Part shown: in pieces, positions 41,160 to 53,049 of the stretch
Layout of the letters: every line of letters starts with the position of its first letter
Position numbering within the stretch: position 1 is the stretch's first letter
Source of the DNA: Trichostrongylus colubriformis
Taxonomy: Eukaryota > Nematoda > Chromadorea > Rhabditida > Trichostrongylidae
Reading direction: 5' to 3'
NCBI GenBank assembly: GCA_963978905.1
Contig: OZ022259.1
Location: 21,550,068-21,614,067, forward strand
DNA length: 64,000 bases
The notes under the pieces: model-generated
What the model was told of the DNA's origin: nothing
The model's database searches: none
The model's input: the letters and a program-made list of their open reading frames with translations, nothing else
Position numbers and translations under genes: made by a program

Positions 41160-42839
41160 ATATTTTTCAAAATCTAAGAATTCTTTGGGCTTTCTGTATT
41201 CCATGCCAGTCAATTAAACCAGCCAACTCTACTTAATAGACCATAATCGAGTTTTATTATAATTATATTAAGTTTCCTGAATATTTTGATGAAAAACTGA
41301 ACCATAATAAAGTTTAATAAAGCTCTCTCTGAAATATTTTGATGGTTTATTTCTTCCCGAAACTCAACTTTTCCGTACCAATTTTTCCCACGGTCGCTTA
41401 ACATCGCCTTTGTGCTGCTAATGACAAACATGCGTGAGAGTTGATGTGACGATGGCGTGGAGGTGGAGATCTGGGGATCCTGTTTTGATGGTTATGGCCT
41501 CGTGCCGCGATGACAAATCCGTCGCAACACTTTGCTGCTTTCACTACTTTCCCTCATCCGTTTGGCGCTAGTTTCTCATGGCTTTTTGCCGGAATTCTTT
41601 GACCCTTCTCCCCTGGATAGCGTCCCCCATAGAGCAAGAACTGGGAGAGGATGGCTAACTCAGTCTTCGCCTCAAAATACGTAAACGTAAAAGAGGTCGC
41701 TGGACTTTGTCCCGTTCTGCAAGTTTTCCTTGTTCTCTTCCTTTTCTCACAAGCTTCTTACCTTTTAAATGTACCGGAGAGTTAGGACGTTGGAAGGCTA
41801 AATACAGCCTTTCCTAACTCTAGGACGGTTGTGGAAATGAACTGGATCCGAAATTACAGTAAGGAAAACGCGCTGTTCACAATTTATGGAGCTACGCTTG
41901 AGATGGATCCGAAGAAGCCATTAATCTTCGATCGGTGAAAGCCTTGGTTACCCTTGGAGAAGCCTATGGAAAAGCTGTAAATAACTCTCGTTGATTGACG
42001 TTTGAAACATGAGGGATGACTGGAAAGACGTAAATATCTGAGCAATTATGCAGCTAACTGCTTTCGGGTTGCCCAGAGACCGTCGAAAGACTCCCCACTT
42101 GAAGCTGGCTCGCTAGCTGCTTTTTCCTCTATTTTTACGATTATGTAAACATCGTAGTTCAAAAGATCACCCTCAATGGGCAACGAAATACCCCGCCCTA
42201 AACAGCGACGTAACAGAAAAGACATCGCGTACACTAATGTTTCCTTGCGGCATAAACCAGTCTCAACGGCTGCAGGTGATGGGTTCGATTCTTTACGAAG
42301 GTATGTGCAGATTCGTACCAGTCGGAGATTCAGTAATCGGCCTTTGCGCCATCGCAGTCACTTTCCCTTTCCAGTCGAATCGGTAACACAACGGATTTCT
42401 TCGATCTCTGCCCTCTTGTCTTTTGGAGAGTGTCAGATGACTGCTCCCGCGCTTAGATAAACAAGGTTCCACGTACCGGGGAATAGGTTTGCTCGAGTTC
42501 GCTCTAAAGTCATCGTTGTTCACTGTACATTGGTCGGACTGCTTCCAATGGTTTCATGATTTTTAACCAAAGATCGGTTGTTGTCTGCTTTCCTTTTATT
42601 GCATTCAAAACAAATGCAGCTGTCCCACGGGGCCGTCAGAACGCCAAATGGTCTCCAGATCACATCCTGCTAATGCCATACAATATTTTGAATCCTCAGG
42701 GGTCGCCAAACAGTTAGCTAATTAAGCTTCAACCATTTGCGAATCTTTGCATAAGCCAATAACATGCATAACTCTTTTTTGCTCAATAATGGAAGTCAGA
42801 TGCAGGGCATAGCAGTAGGAGTGGAGCTTCGCATCTTCG
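41160..42839. other. No gene recognised
   Basis: A B-box-like GGGTTCGATTC occurs at 42282 without a convincing A box, so no tRNA is called. Confidence 0.45.
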
Positions 42840-42985
42840 ATGTGATATCACTCTTATAACTCATTATCAGAGTGAACAATCATGCTGTCATAATTAATAT
42901 TAGATACTTCCGCATCGATACTCATATTAGAATGGACAATTATAATTGTCATTATTAACATTAGATGCTTCCGCATCGCGGGCTG
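42840..42985 (+). repeat. Tandem repeat ending in CTTCCGCATCG
   Basis: Two units of about 73 bp: ATTAGATACTTCCGCATCGA and ATTAGATGCTTCCGCATCGC are preceded by ...CTCATTATCAGAGTGAACAA and ...CTCATATTAGAATGGACAAT. A third partial unit (GGAGCTTCGCATCTTCGA) starts the array. Confidence 0.75.
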
Positions 42986-43115
42986 CGGCGAAAATCAGCA
43001 GCTATCAATTATCCTTATTCGTATTTTATTATTACTGTTATTATGTTAACATTACTATTATATTGTAACATATCTGTGATACATTAGTGATCATTAGTGA
43101 TGTATTCTGCAAAGG

Positions 43116-43287
43116 TTAGGCCGTGCTTATACTTTGCGCCGGCAGGGAGAAGCTGCGTTCACAAGCAGCGAGGAATAGTGGCACGGGGGAGGGGGTAGAG
43201 ACGCCGCAATCAACGAGACAAGGTGGAGCAGGTGGAGACACAAGACACGTCCTGCCGTCGACGCCGTAAAGTATGAACGCGACCTGA
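43116..43287. repeat. GTTCATAC-type MITE
   Basis: TTAGGCCGTGCTTATACTTT on the left, AAAGTATGAACGCGACCTGA on the right, interior as in the 48681 copy. Confidence 0.8.
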
Positions 43288-43830
43288 GCCACAAATTTTG
43301 GGCCTAAAATAAATTGAAGTGATTTGTGCTGGACTCGCACTCATCATGCTTCATGTTACGCCAAACATGAAATAAATGGAACTCAATGCAAGGGTAAGCG
43401 GCTTGAGAATGCTTAGTCAGCATTTATACTTCGCGAGCGATCACAACCATTGCATAAGTTCCGATTAACCCACTGGGTGTGCCATCAGGACAGAAAATTC
43501 ATGTGGCCGTGTTCCGTGACGCGGTGGCACGAGATAGGGAATGCGTATTAGTTGGTCTTGAAGTGATTACGCCTAGATTAGGACGTAGATCACCGTCATC
43601 GCTTTAGGACCCCGTCACATGGCGCGCATAGCTCGCCCCATCGTCTCACACGCCGGACGCCGCATGCGAAATGTCTTTCCTAATGGCACACACCCCCTTA
43701 ACACTTTGTTGGCTGTGCGACGGTCCAACTGGGTAAACAGTCCAAAAATTGACAGCAGGACCTGCTCTACCGGTGCATTGCGTCAATCGCCATTCTTGAG
43801 TATGAACACGGTCTCGCGGTCTGCGCATTA

Positions 43831-44459
43831 TTAGGTTGTCCCAAAAGTCTTGTCATATTTTTTCGATCATCACTTTTTATTTTTTTGTCCAATAAATAAT
43901 AATTAGGCAACAAAGTATTGACCATTGTTATCGGCAACCCTCTGCCACTTTATAGGAAAATCGTTGATTCCCTTCTCCCAGAACTCTGAGTTCTGAGAGT
44001 CGAAGAAGTCAGCGATCGCCTTCGCAAGCAAGTCATAATCAACGAATTTTCTCTTGGCCAGGAAGGAATCGAGAGGATGAGTAAGGTGATAGCCAGAAGG
44101 GGCAATGTCTGGAGAGTACGGTGGGTGGGGCAGCACACCCCAGCCGAGCTCCTATAACGAACCAGCGGCGCACGGTCACGTAGCTCACACATCCCTTGCC
44201 CAATGCAGCGCTGATGGAGTGGCAAGCTTCCGTCGTTTTGGTGCCGCAAGACCGCTCATTATAGATGACACCGCGAGTTGTGTGGGTATTGATTACGGGC
44301 ATTGTAGCTCTCTCCACGGGATCTGGTGGGTCAGTATATATTTTCCTAGAAAGCTTAGGGAACGTTCTACCATTTCCTGAACCGCCTGGACCTGCTTCGA
44401 AGTAACAAGAGTTACTGATTTTTTTGGGAAAATATGACAAGACTTTTGGGACAACCTAA
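43831..44459 (-). mobile_element. mariner deletion derivative with fused transposase ends
   Basis: Perfect-looking ends TTAGGTTGTCCCAAAAGTCT and its inverted counterpart, flanked by TA on both sides (43829-43830 and 44460-44461). On the minus strand a transposase N-terminal segment (ACHSISAALGKGCVSYVTVRRWF) is joined to a C-terminal segment (LPHPPYSPDIAPSGYHL through GQYFVA, ending at 43903), with the central part lost. The motif that normally carries the third catalytic Asp reads APSGYHL, so that Asp is Gly. Length is 629 bp against about 1.28 kb for a complete mariner. It belongs to a different lineage from the 33-35 kb copies, judged by the ends. Confidence 0.92.
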
Positions 44460-44461
44460 TA

Positions 44462-46152
44462 CATTTGGTGCGAGCTAAAGATTGATGTGTACAATCATAA
44501 CGCATGACAATATACTTCACGCCTAGATGTCACGGTAGAGATCGCCACAATGATGCTACATTGATAATCGCATCTCCCTGTACGTTCTCGTATGTATACT
44601 TTGAAATAAATTTAGTCAGAAAACATCAATCTTATTGGGCTACTTGATGGTCTCATATTCCTTCGCATTAGTAATCAAGTCATCTGTTGAACGTGTTTTT
44701 ATCGCTCCCCACACCCAATTAGTCAAACGGCGATCAGCATCATCTTGTCAACAGCGACAAGGAAAAACTGTCTATGCGGCGGAAAAGCCATTAATGCTGG
44801 CCATCAATGCTGCTTTTGCCCTGTAGCACATTGAAGTCATGCCTGACTTAAGTGGATCCATCTACGCTTTTGAGGAAAGTGTCAGCTCAACATGTACTGA
44901 AAAATAGTCCTTACTGCAGCATAATATTCACCATGCTACTCTTTACTACCATTTTATAAAAGTATTTGCTTATGATTGGTCAAATTAACAATGAAATGAT
45001 GTAATCACAATATTTTTATTACATAAACAAAATTACCAATCATTCCCTCCCGTTATTTCTCGAATAAAGAACAAAAAACATAGACATAACTAGGTCCATT
45101 GCTATTATCTTTCACTTCTAAGGAGGAGATTGCTTGAAAACTATGGGTAAAGCGAGAGTTCAAGAGATCAGTAAGCGCTGACACATTACCCAGCGATTTT
45201 TTTTCGATTTTCTCTGCCACAATTGCACAAAAGGGATTCGACTAGTCGCTCAGAGTCTCTCATTCTAATCTGCTATCGCTGCTGTCGTCTTCTTTACTTT
45301 AGGAACATCAATATCTGTCTAAGATTACTTGGACAGTACCAGTTCTTACATTATGTCCAGCTTTCAATCTATCGAATCATTTCTACAGTTTCTTTATTGT
45401 TGATCAATCTGCTCCGCTCGTTTTTTGCATCAGTTAAGTCGCGTTCATACTTTGCGTCGGTAGAGCGCTGCTGCGTCCATAGGCAGCCAGGCCCAAGTCT
45501 TTGCTTGCGCGACCTCTACAATCCCACTCCTAACTACTTTCTTGTGTGCTCCGTACACTTTGGTTGGCCTCTACCGAATCCTAATCCCATCGATTTCCGC
45601 GCAAGCCCCGATCACGATGGGCGGAGTTAGTTGCTATGTGCTCTGTACGCTTAGGTGAGCCTCTACCCAATCCTAACTTGCTTGACCTCTCCAAGCTCCA
45701 TTTCAGTTATTAGTACTTTATGTGACGAGCGATGAGAAACACACACACAGACAAACAAACATACCACATTTCTGGTTTATATATTGGTAATGTATTACCC
45801 GTATTCATGTATTCGTATTTATTCATATCCATCGTATTTTTTTTCTCTGTACGGCAGAAAACGAAACGTTCGCTCATTGCACTAATCGATCACTCTTTTG
45901 GAATCAAAGATCTTCATCATATTAGCCAAGAGGTTTTGCGATAATTACGTCTTATCCAGCGCTGCTGTGCGATTCCATCTGATCAACTCGGCCCAGTACG
46001 GGTAGGCCACAAACCTGTGCAGGTGCCGTGCTTCACTGAGCTCTACAAGACCATTTTTATGAATCGGTTTTAGTACATTTCATCATGTTCCCATAAAACT
46101 CGCAAGTATTATTTGAATTAATTGTCCATTTCTCTTGACGCAGCTATCAGCG
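44462..46152. other. Mostly featureless, one MITE end
   Basis: Apart from the single MITE end at 45434 nothing was recognised; AT-rich with short frames. Confidence 0.45.
45434..45495. repeat. GTTCATAC-type MITE, one end only
   Basis: TTAAGTCGCGTTCATACTTTG then CGTCGGTAGAGCGCTGCTGCG. The matching right end was not found, so this copy is truncated or too decayed to see. Confidence 0.5.
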
Positions 46153-46740
46153 CACTCCCGAGGTGTCCAGGAAAATGACCACTTCAGTACGACCCCCGTG
46201 CGGAGAGCAAATACGACCCCTACCCCTTTTGACCTCTAAATACCAGTAGCTGTTGCCGAACTGATGGTGAGTAGTCGCAATGTGTTTTATTGCTATGTAT
46301 TCTTACCTGAAGCAGAAAGATACTTGTTTTACATTCCCTCACACAAGTTCGCTGTAGAATGCTTCGCTTCTCATCTGCTTATTCGAAATTCTCCTTATGC
46401 CTATCGCTGACCTCTGCAGGTATTTAAATAGGAGCAGGGTACACCGGGAGTCGAGGATTCCACGACAGGGGGAGGGGTCGTAGCTGCAAAGGACAGCGAT
46501 AAGCACAAGAATCCAAACGTTCAATAGGCAGATAAGAAGCAAAGGGTATTTCACGGTAAATCCACTTGAATAAATGTAAAATAAATATAGTTTTGCTTCA
46601 GTTAAAAATACATAGCAATAAAGCACATTGATACTTGTTATAGTCCAGCAACAGTTAGAGGTCAAAAAAGAGGGGTCTTATTTGGTCTCCGTAGAAGAGG
46701 AATCGTACAGCAGTGGCTGTTTCCTCGACACCTGGGAGTG
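46153..46740. mobile_element. Inverted-repeat element with arms of about 190 bp
   Basis: CACTCCCGAGGTGTCCAGGA on the left, CGACACCTGGGAGTG on the right. Arms share (inverted) GACCCCTACCCCTTTTGACC / GGTCAAAAAAGAGGGGTC and TTTTATTGCTATGTATTCTT / AAAAATACATAGCAATAAA. Spacer of about 210 bp. No recognised coding. Confidence 0.78.
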
Positions 46741-47689
46741 TCCTGTCCGCTCAGTTCCAGAAATCACTGGGTTCATGATGATATTCGGCGAAAATGGCAT
46801 CCACCCTGATCGTTGGCCATTTATGACGACATATTTTGCTGTCATCGGTTTCCAGACTGGACATTAGACGGAAACAACATGATGGTGATCGCTGTACCAC
46901 GTGGCTTTGAGAAACCTTTAGTTGACGGTGTATCACCTGACCATGTGATGATATTACTGACATTCATTTGTTATACTAGACTCCTCCCTATACAGTTTCT
47001 TTTCTCTTTTCGCTCTTGCTTCCGAATTCTGCGGTTCCTGTACTCGAAATACTTTCCAAAATTTACACATTTTTCGTACTCCTTTTACTCCCTTTCTGAC
47101 CCTTGTGAGCTCGGCGACAAAGCTACAGAGCATATCCGTGCTGAAACACTTGTCGACATCATCAGTGTATTTTATTCGTTCACACTTAAATATATCAAAA
47201 AAGGATACGAATGATTTATAGCCCGATCAGTGAGCCGTAGTGTAAGCAATTCCTTTGGATACGTAACAGTTTTATCAGAGAAGAAAGATGAATGGGGTAG
47301 ATATCTTGTATTTTATCAGTCTTAACAGAACTGGTTCGTGGATGTCTCCCGTTTGAAGTAGATAGTGTTGAAACCGTTTGGAAATTCCCAGAATGCGTCA
47401 GTGAATAACGTCACTTGCTCAGTTTGAGAGGGATCTTTGTGTAGACCATTCCTTTCCAAAGCAAGGTCACAGACGAGGTTTGGGGAACAGTAGGGCACAA
47501 AGCATAAGTTGCTGACAGATTTAAATGCGGTCGAAACATTGGCGTAAGAGACTTTCTCAGAAAGTTCGACTTATTCAACAACCAACGTCTCGATGCACCC
47601 TTCTTTCGTAATTTCATTATATTTCTGACATTCCTGTGTTTCCTCATCCTCCTTAAAGACGATAGAGAAGGTCAAAATCATTGAAAAAA

Positions 47690-47915
47690 ATTCTGAATTT
47701 TTGGGTGATTACCCAACTTTCTTCGGCCTATCGAATAAACAAATAAATACAGTAGAAAAGGTAAAAATCAATGGAAAAATTTAAAATCTTTGCTTGAGTA
47801 TTTAACTTTCTTTAGCCTTTAGGTCCACATCCCTTTAACTGTGAACGTGAATTTTCTACTCCTTTTTTGCTCACCTACATAAATACAAACCCCATCTATA
47901 CATCCTCGTTTCCAC
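47690..47915 (+). repeat. Dispersed repeat, copy 1
   Basis: AACTTTCTTCGGCCTATCGA with AATAAACAAATAAATACAGT and AACTTTCTTTAGCCTTTAGG, then CACATCCCTTTAACTGTGAA and CACCTACATAAATACAAACC. The same order recurs at 51430-51680. Confidence 0.75.
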
Positions 47916-48312
47916 TTCATCTCTGGAAGTTTCCCTCCATGCTTGACGTGAACTTTATTATTTAGACAGCTCAAAAGCATTTTCCGCGTTTCTCTTTCCC
48001 CAATTCTCTTCCGCATGCGCATTCTTTCTTCTGCTACTCTTTCTCCTCTACACTCGAGGTCCACGCTGTTCATGTCCACTGCTGCTGTACACTTTCAAAT
48101 GTTCTGTATAATGTACTGATGTGTAACATAGCAGGCATAAGATAAATGTGACATAAAATAAGGTAATATAGAAAGGTAATAAAAAATAATTCGAAATACC
48201 CGATAAATTAGATAGAGTACATTGCGTACACTATAAAATATATGCATGTATAATAATGCTGAAGTGAAGAGGTCATCTATTATCTATTCGGAAAAATTTC
48301 AACTTCTGTATC

Positions 48313-48631
48313 TATTAGGGTGAGGAACACGTTCCGGCCGTTTTTTATTCTTTGTGTTACGCAACGTTCTTTTCACCTCTCGACGAAGCTTATATATGTG
48401 TTCGATAGAGCTGTTTCTGCCTTACAGGCTTTCAAATGCACTACTTAGCGAAATGTGCATAGTATTTTCTCTTCCTCGCCTACCATCGAGATTAGAGATA
48501 TTATTCATAGCACCAAATAGCACCGTTTTGTAGGGCAGCAAAAGCTCTGTCGAACACATATGTGAACTTCGTCGAGTACGGAGGACGTTGCGAAACACAG
48601 AAAAAAACGCAAACTTATTCCTAGCCCAATA
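48313..48631. mobile_element. Short relative of the 37-38 kb palindrome
   Basis: Left end TATTAGGGTGAGGAACACGT, right end TTATTCCTAGCCCAATA, the same plan as 37186-38567. Contains one hairpin unit per arm (TTCGATAGAGCTGTTTCTGC at 48391; GCAAAAGCTCTGTCGAA at 48538) and CTCGCCTACCATCGAGAT near the centre. 319 bp against 1382 bp, so the large copy looks like an expanded version. Confidence 0.8.
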
Positions 48632-48680
48632 AAATGTGGTCTGTGCGCGATTTAGATGATAATCGTGCATGGTTCGTTAA

Positions 48681-48859
48681 TTAAGGCTGCGGTCATACTC
48701 ACCGCAGGCAGGGCGTGGCTGCGTTCACAGGCAGCGAGGGAGAGTGGCACAGAGGAGGTCTGAGATGACGCAGGCAACGAGGCAAGGTGGCATACGCGGA
48801 GACGCAGATATAACAGCCACGCCCTGCCGCCGGCATCGCGAAGTGAGATCGCGGCATAA
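48681..48859. repeat. GTTCATAC-type MITE
   Basis: TTAAGGCTGCGGTCATACTC on the left, GAGATCGCGGCATAA on the right, with GCAGGGCGTGGCTGCG and AGCCACGCCCTGCCGCC pairing inside. Confidence 0.8.
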
Positions 48860-51429
48860 CCTTTCCCAGAAGGTAGACATTTTCCCACCTGGGGATTGCG
48901 GATCGCCGTTCGCCTCAATTGCTTTTGCATTGTTCCTAGCAACAACAGAATTTGCACACCCTCATAACTCTGAAAAAAGATTCAGAGAAGAGTTCTAGTT
49001 TTACTTCGCAAAATGAACAAGAACGACAAAGCTGCAACCGTTGAGCAGGTTTTCTGGTAGCGCCATGCCACATATTTGACTCCCACCCTCTCTCGTGATG
49101 GTATGTATTCATACTTCATTTACACAATAAGCAATCTGGCCTTTTCTATGCTGTTCCTGCAGGTGTAACGCTTTTTTATTTCACTTAATTTACACAAAAT
49201 CAAGCTGGACCTTCTAGCGTACGATCAGATTTCGGTACGACGGCCTGTATGGAGATACACACAAAATCCTGTGATATACTTGTAGCTCCCACCAACACGG
49301 CCGGGTATCACATGCCAAACAAATCAATGTCCACCCGAGCTAACTGAGAAATCCACCCCTTCGCTATCATCAACCAGTACCAGACCTGCTTGAAAGGTGA
49401 AGAAGACGATATTTTTATCAACTGGACCTCGGGATCAAGCGTAGCGAATTCAAAAGTAAAAGCCTGCTCGCACTCATGTGAAATCCACTCCTTAGGTATC
49501 ATCTATATCACTACAATCTTAAATAGAAGTAGAATACTTGGCGTATTCAAAAGTAGAATGATCCACGCCTGCTTTTTATTTGGTGTTAAAACAGTAAAAT
49601 TTTATCCGCGTTCGATTAACTGCTCGGCAATAATGCCTCTTAATCGAACTGTCCGTTTTCCCTAGTTCTATTCCGATCTAGAAAACGGGCGTCTACGGGA
49701 ATAAACCACTGATTTTCTGCAGAATGTTGTAGCAAATGAAAAAATTTCGAGTTCCCTTGCACAGACCCTCTTGCCCTATGCAACTTTTTGTTCGATTTCG
49801 TTGTTGTCGGTCGATCATACAATATCGATGAGCTGAAGGAGAATGCAAAAAATGGTACAATCAAGCAGGTCCTTCTCGAGTCTGGGGTCTTTTATTGGTA
49901 GCAGATCCTGCCGAGAGGAGAACAAAGCGTGACTTTTACATATGCAGGCCTGTGCAGTCATTTTATAGGCTTAATCGCATCCAAAAACTTTGTGACCCTA
50001 AGTGGAGGTGGATTTATGGCTCATATCAAAGAGGACTAGTTTGCAGACTCCTTCTCCTAGGTTTCATAGCTATCTTCCCTTCTACCCGTGAATCTCCCTG
50101 GAATATTCTGACAGCGTTGGCATCACATTATCGCCTTGGTTCTTTTAAATTTCACCCACTTGCCTATAAACATCAAATCAGGTTTAAGAATGATATCCAA
50201 GTGGGTTTGACTTTCGAAAAAGATAGAAACAGAGAAAATTTGATTTTTCCTTGTGAGGAGTCTTCGCTGAGCCTCACTAGTTGCACTGCTTGTAGGGTAA
50301 GAGCCCAAAAGTTAAATAGACAGAAAAATTACATAATTGTATAGGTTCAAGAAAGCAAGTGATAGAATGGTGTCAGACCATTCTTAGCGATCTCGGCAAG
50401 CACTGCACTGATTCTTTCGAAATTCTGTTGTTTGATGCGCACCTATGGCTTGGGCATCAGTTCTGTTAGAATAGAATATCAGCTTCGTTTTGGAAGCCAT
50501 TGCAAACTCAGCAGAGATCCCGCCTGCTCGTTTTGAAAGCCATTGCAAACTCAGCAGATATCCCGCCTGCTCGGAAACTCCGCCTAATGAGTGAAATATT
50601 GAATAAATCCCCTAAGTCTAATGTTACATAAAAGGTGGCATAATTGTAGTACAAGCCTCATAATTGAAAGTGTACATATAAACCCGCATCTCTAAAGACA
50701 AAAACAACTATTGAAGTTAAGAGAGAATTAAGAGGGAATCCTTCTTTCCACAACGTTGTCATCTGTGAGTCTTGGATAAGTTTAGAGTCCTTTGAATTGA
50801 GCGTCATGAATTAAGCCCAGGTTTCCAAGGCAGAAGTTTAGAAATTTTCTCGGCCACAAACTTTTCTTTCACTATTGACTTATTTGTCCGCTTTCCCACC
50901 TTGACGATGTAATGTACCACAGCCAATATCTTTATCGTTTCTGGAAACACCCTCGTTTGACTCCTTCCAATCCTAGAATCTTTCCACTTGTCTCAATAAT
51001 TTTTTAAACCTTCGAATGCCTTTCATCACTCGCGGTCTCTGTAAGCTTCAGTTAGCTCTACAATTCACTCCCCATTTTTATCAGTTAGCACTTTCATAGC
51101 TTTTTCTTGTATTGTTCTTGTTCCCGCTTTTTTTCAGCCCTTACATACCGTTTCCGGACAGAACCTGAGATCGCAGCAAAATTCCATATTACATACTCTG
51201 CTCACCCAATTTCTCTAAATATTTGAGAAAGTTTTGAGAACGAATTTTATTCATTAGTTGTTACCATGGTTGCATGGACCAGTGCCATGTTAGACATGTG
51301 TACATAGTGAGCAACGGAACACATTTACCTCTCTGATTCTGACTTCAAGCAACAAAAGCGGCAAAAATTCTAGCGTTGGCTTCTTCTATTTCAAACAGAT
51401 CTTTATAAACAAGTAGATAAATAAACACG
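48860..51429. other. No gene recognised
   Basis: Contains a loose direct repeat (GAAATCCACCCCTTCGCTATCATC at 49349 and GAAATCCACTCCTTAGGTATCATC at 49480, shown here in part) and the 50483 tandem repeat. No exons supported. Confidence 0.45.
50483..50585 (+). repeat. Two-copy tandem repeat of about 51 bp
   Basis: GAAGCCATTGCAAACTCAGC then AGAGATCCCGCCTGCTCG is followed directly by GAAAGCCATTGCAAACTCAG with AGATATCCCGCCTGCTCG. Confidence 0.85.
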
Positions 51430-51680
51430 GGGTAGTAGTAGGAAAAAGTAAAAATGATTGGAAAAATCCGAAATTTCGGCTGAATACACAACTTTCTTTA
51501 GCCTATAAAATAAATAAATAAGTACCACAGAAAAGGTAAAAATTATTGGAAGGATTCTAGATGTTTCGTTGAATATTTAACTTTCTTCTAGGTGCACACC
51601 CCTTTAACAGTGACCGTGAGTTTTCTCCTCTCTTTTTTTGCTTCACCTACATATGTAAATGCAAACCACATCTATAAAAC
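51430..51680 (+). repeat. Dispersed repeat, copy 2
   Basis: AACTTTCTTTAGCCTATAAA, AATAAATAAATAAGTACCAC, CACACCCCTTTAACAGTGAC and CACCTACATATGTAAATGCA follow the order of the 47690 copy. Each copy contains an internal duplication of an 80-bp unit ending AACTTTCTT. Confidence 0.75.
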
Positions 51681-52745
51681 GAAAAGCGCCAGACCCTTCC
51701 GATCTTGCCGAAGACTCGGTGGAAACTCAGTTTTTTTGTTAGAATTTGTTGAGAATTGAAATGAATAGGGGATAGGAAGGTCTTCAAAAGCTATTTACAC
51801 TTTAAAAGGGTAAATGACTACATTTCACACTGTAATCATGATAGCTGAGAACCATGCGGGTACATAATCGAAACTATCTACAGCTACTCCATTCATGATA
51901 TTTTTCGTCTATAAAGGGAGTACCGGCATAACATCCTGGTATGAGTGCAGTTATTGAGTGGTCGTGTCCAACACATTCTATTACTCCTACACCCTTTCCG
52001 GCTTTGCTACGATCTGAACGAAAGTCAAATGCACGCTGTATGGCTGCGACAATTGCTTGCCCTGTGTACTTCGCTGCATTCGCTGGAATGGGGCTAGTCG
52101 AGTTCCTTCCAGAAATAGAACTTTTTCCTAATATATGGAGCAGTCAACATCGGTCAAGATTCAGAGCACACCATCAGTTGCTCAGGAAGCAGCAAAGCGT
52201 GTTTATAACACCTGGATGAGCTTTGAACCCCGGCCTGAAAAGGCTAATTAAATAGTCACAGCGCTGATTCAGAGACCAATGAACGGATCACGGAGCAATC
52301 TCAAAGCCTACCAGAGAGCTGAAGATTACTGGGAAAAGCTGTCACCAGCGCTTCCCGCGGAAGGGTTATGGGTAGGGTTTTCCAGAGACCTCACTTCACC
52401 CTTTGTATCGACCAGCTCTTAATAGGAACTAATTACCGGAGCAATACGGGCTGCGGAACAGGTCAAGGCGCCCGATGCTTTGTCATGGAATTAGAGGTGG
52501 GCGACAAGTAAGTCAGCCGAAAGAGACCAGTTTTTTTCTCGTGGAACCTGCCATTGTCTGCCATTCCACTAGCAATGTGATTGACGTTTGTTCACTTTTG
52601 ATAATACAAACTCATTTTTCACATGTTCTGCCCCTTCTGTTGATGGTAAAGCGAAAATATCTGAGTTGACTCTGTCCCGAAGCCAAAATAATCTGTCTAA
52701 ATGGGTGAAAACAATGTAAAAATCCGATATTTTTTATTTCAGAAG

Positions 52746-53049
52746 AAAAGGTTTCTCAAAAATGATGAAGAAGAAACTTGAGCCTGTTGGCGAATTTCTG
52801 GTGTCTAGTGTACTTTCGAAGCTTGTAATAGAGCGATTTATTTTGTTGATTGTTTTGAGATTAGTCGGTAGATATCTGCACTGACCTACATAGTGTAGGG
52901 CACATATCTATCGACTAAGCAAATAATATATGAAACAAATCGCTCTATTTCAAACCTTGGGAGAAAGCTAGACTTTCAAAGTGCTTAAGTGCTGAAAGTT
53001 CGTCAATAAGCTCAAAATTCTTCTGCAGTATTTTTGAGAAAACCTTTTG
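52746..53049. repeat. Inverted-repeat element, 304 bp
   Basis: AAAAGGTTTCTCAAAAATGA on the left and ATTTTTGAGAAAACCTTTTG on the right. Arms also share AATAGAGCGATTTATTT / AAACAAATCGCTCTATT and end in a small hairpin TTAGTCGGTAGATATCTGC / GCACATATCTATCGACTAA. Confidence 0.82.

Noticed and set aside
42240..42300. Possible tRNA from GGGTTCGATTC
   Set aside because: Only a B-box-like word is present; no A box at the right distance and no acceptor stem pairing.
46628..47214. Overlapping open frames of 79 and 133 codons
   Set aside because: The first overlaps one arm of an inverted-repeat element; the second has no splice signals or recognisable motif.
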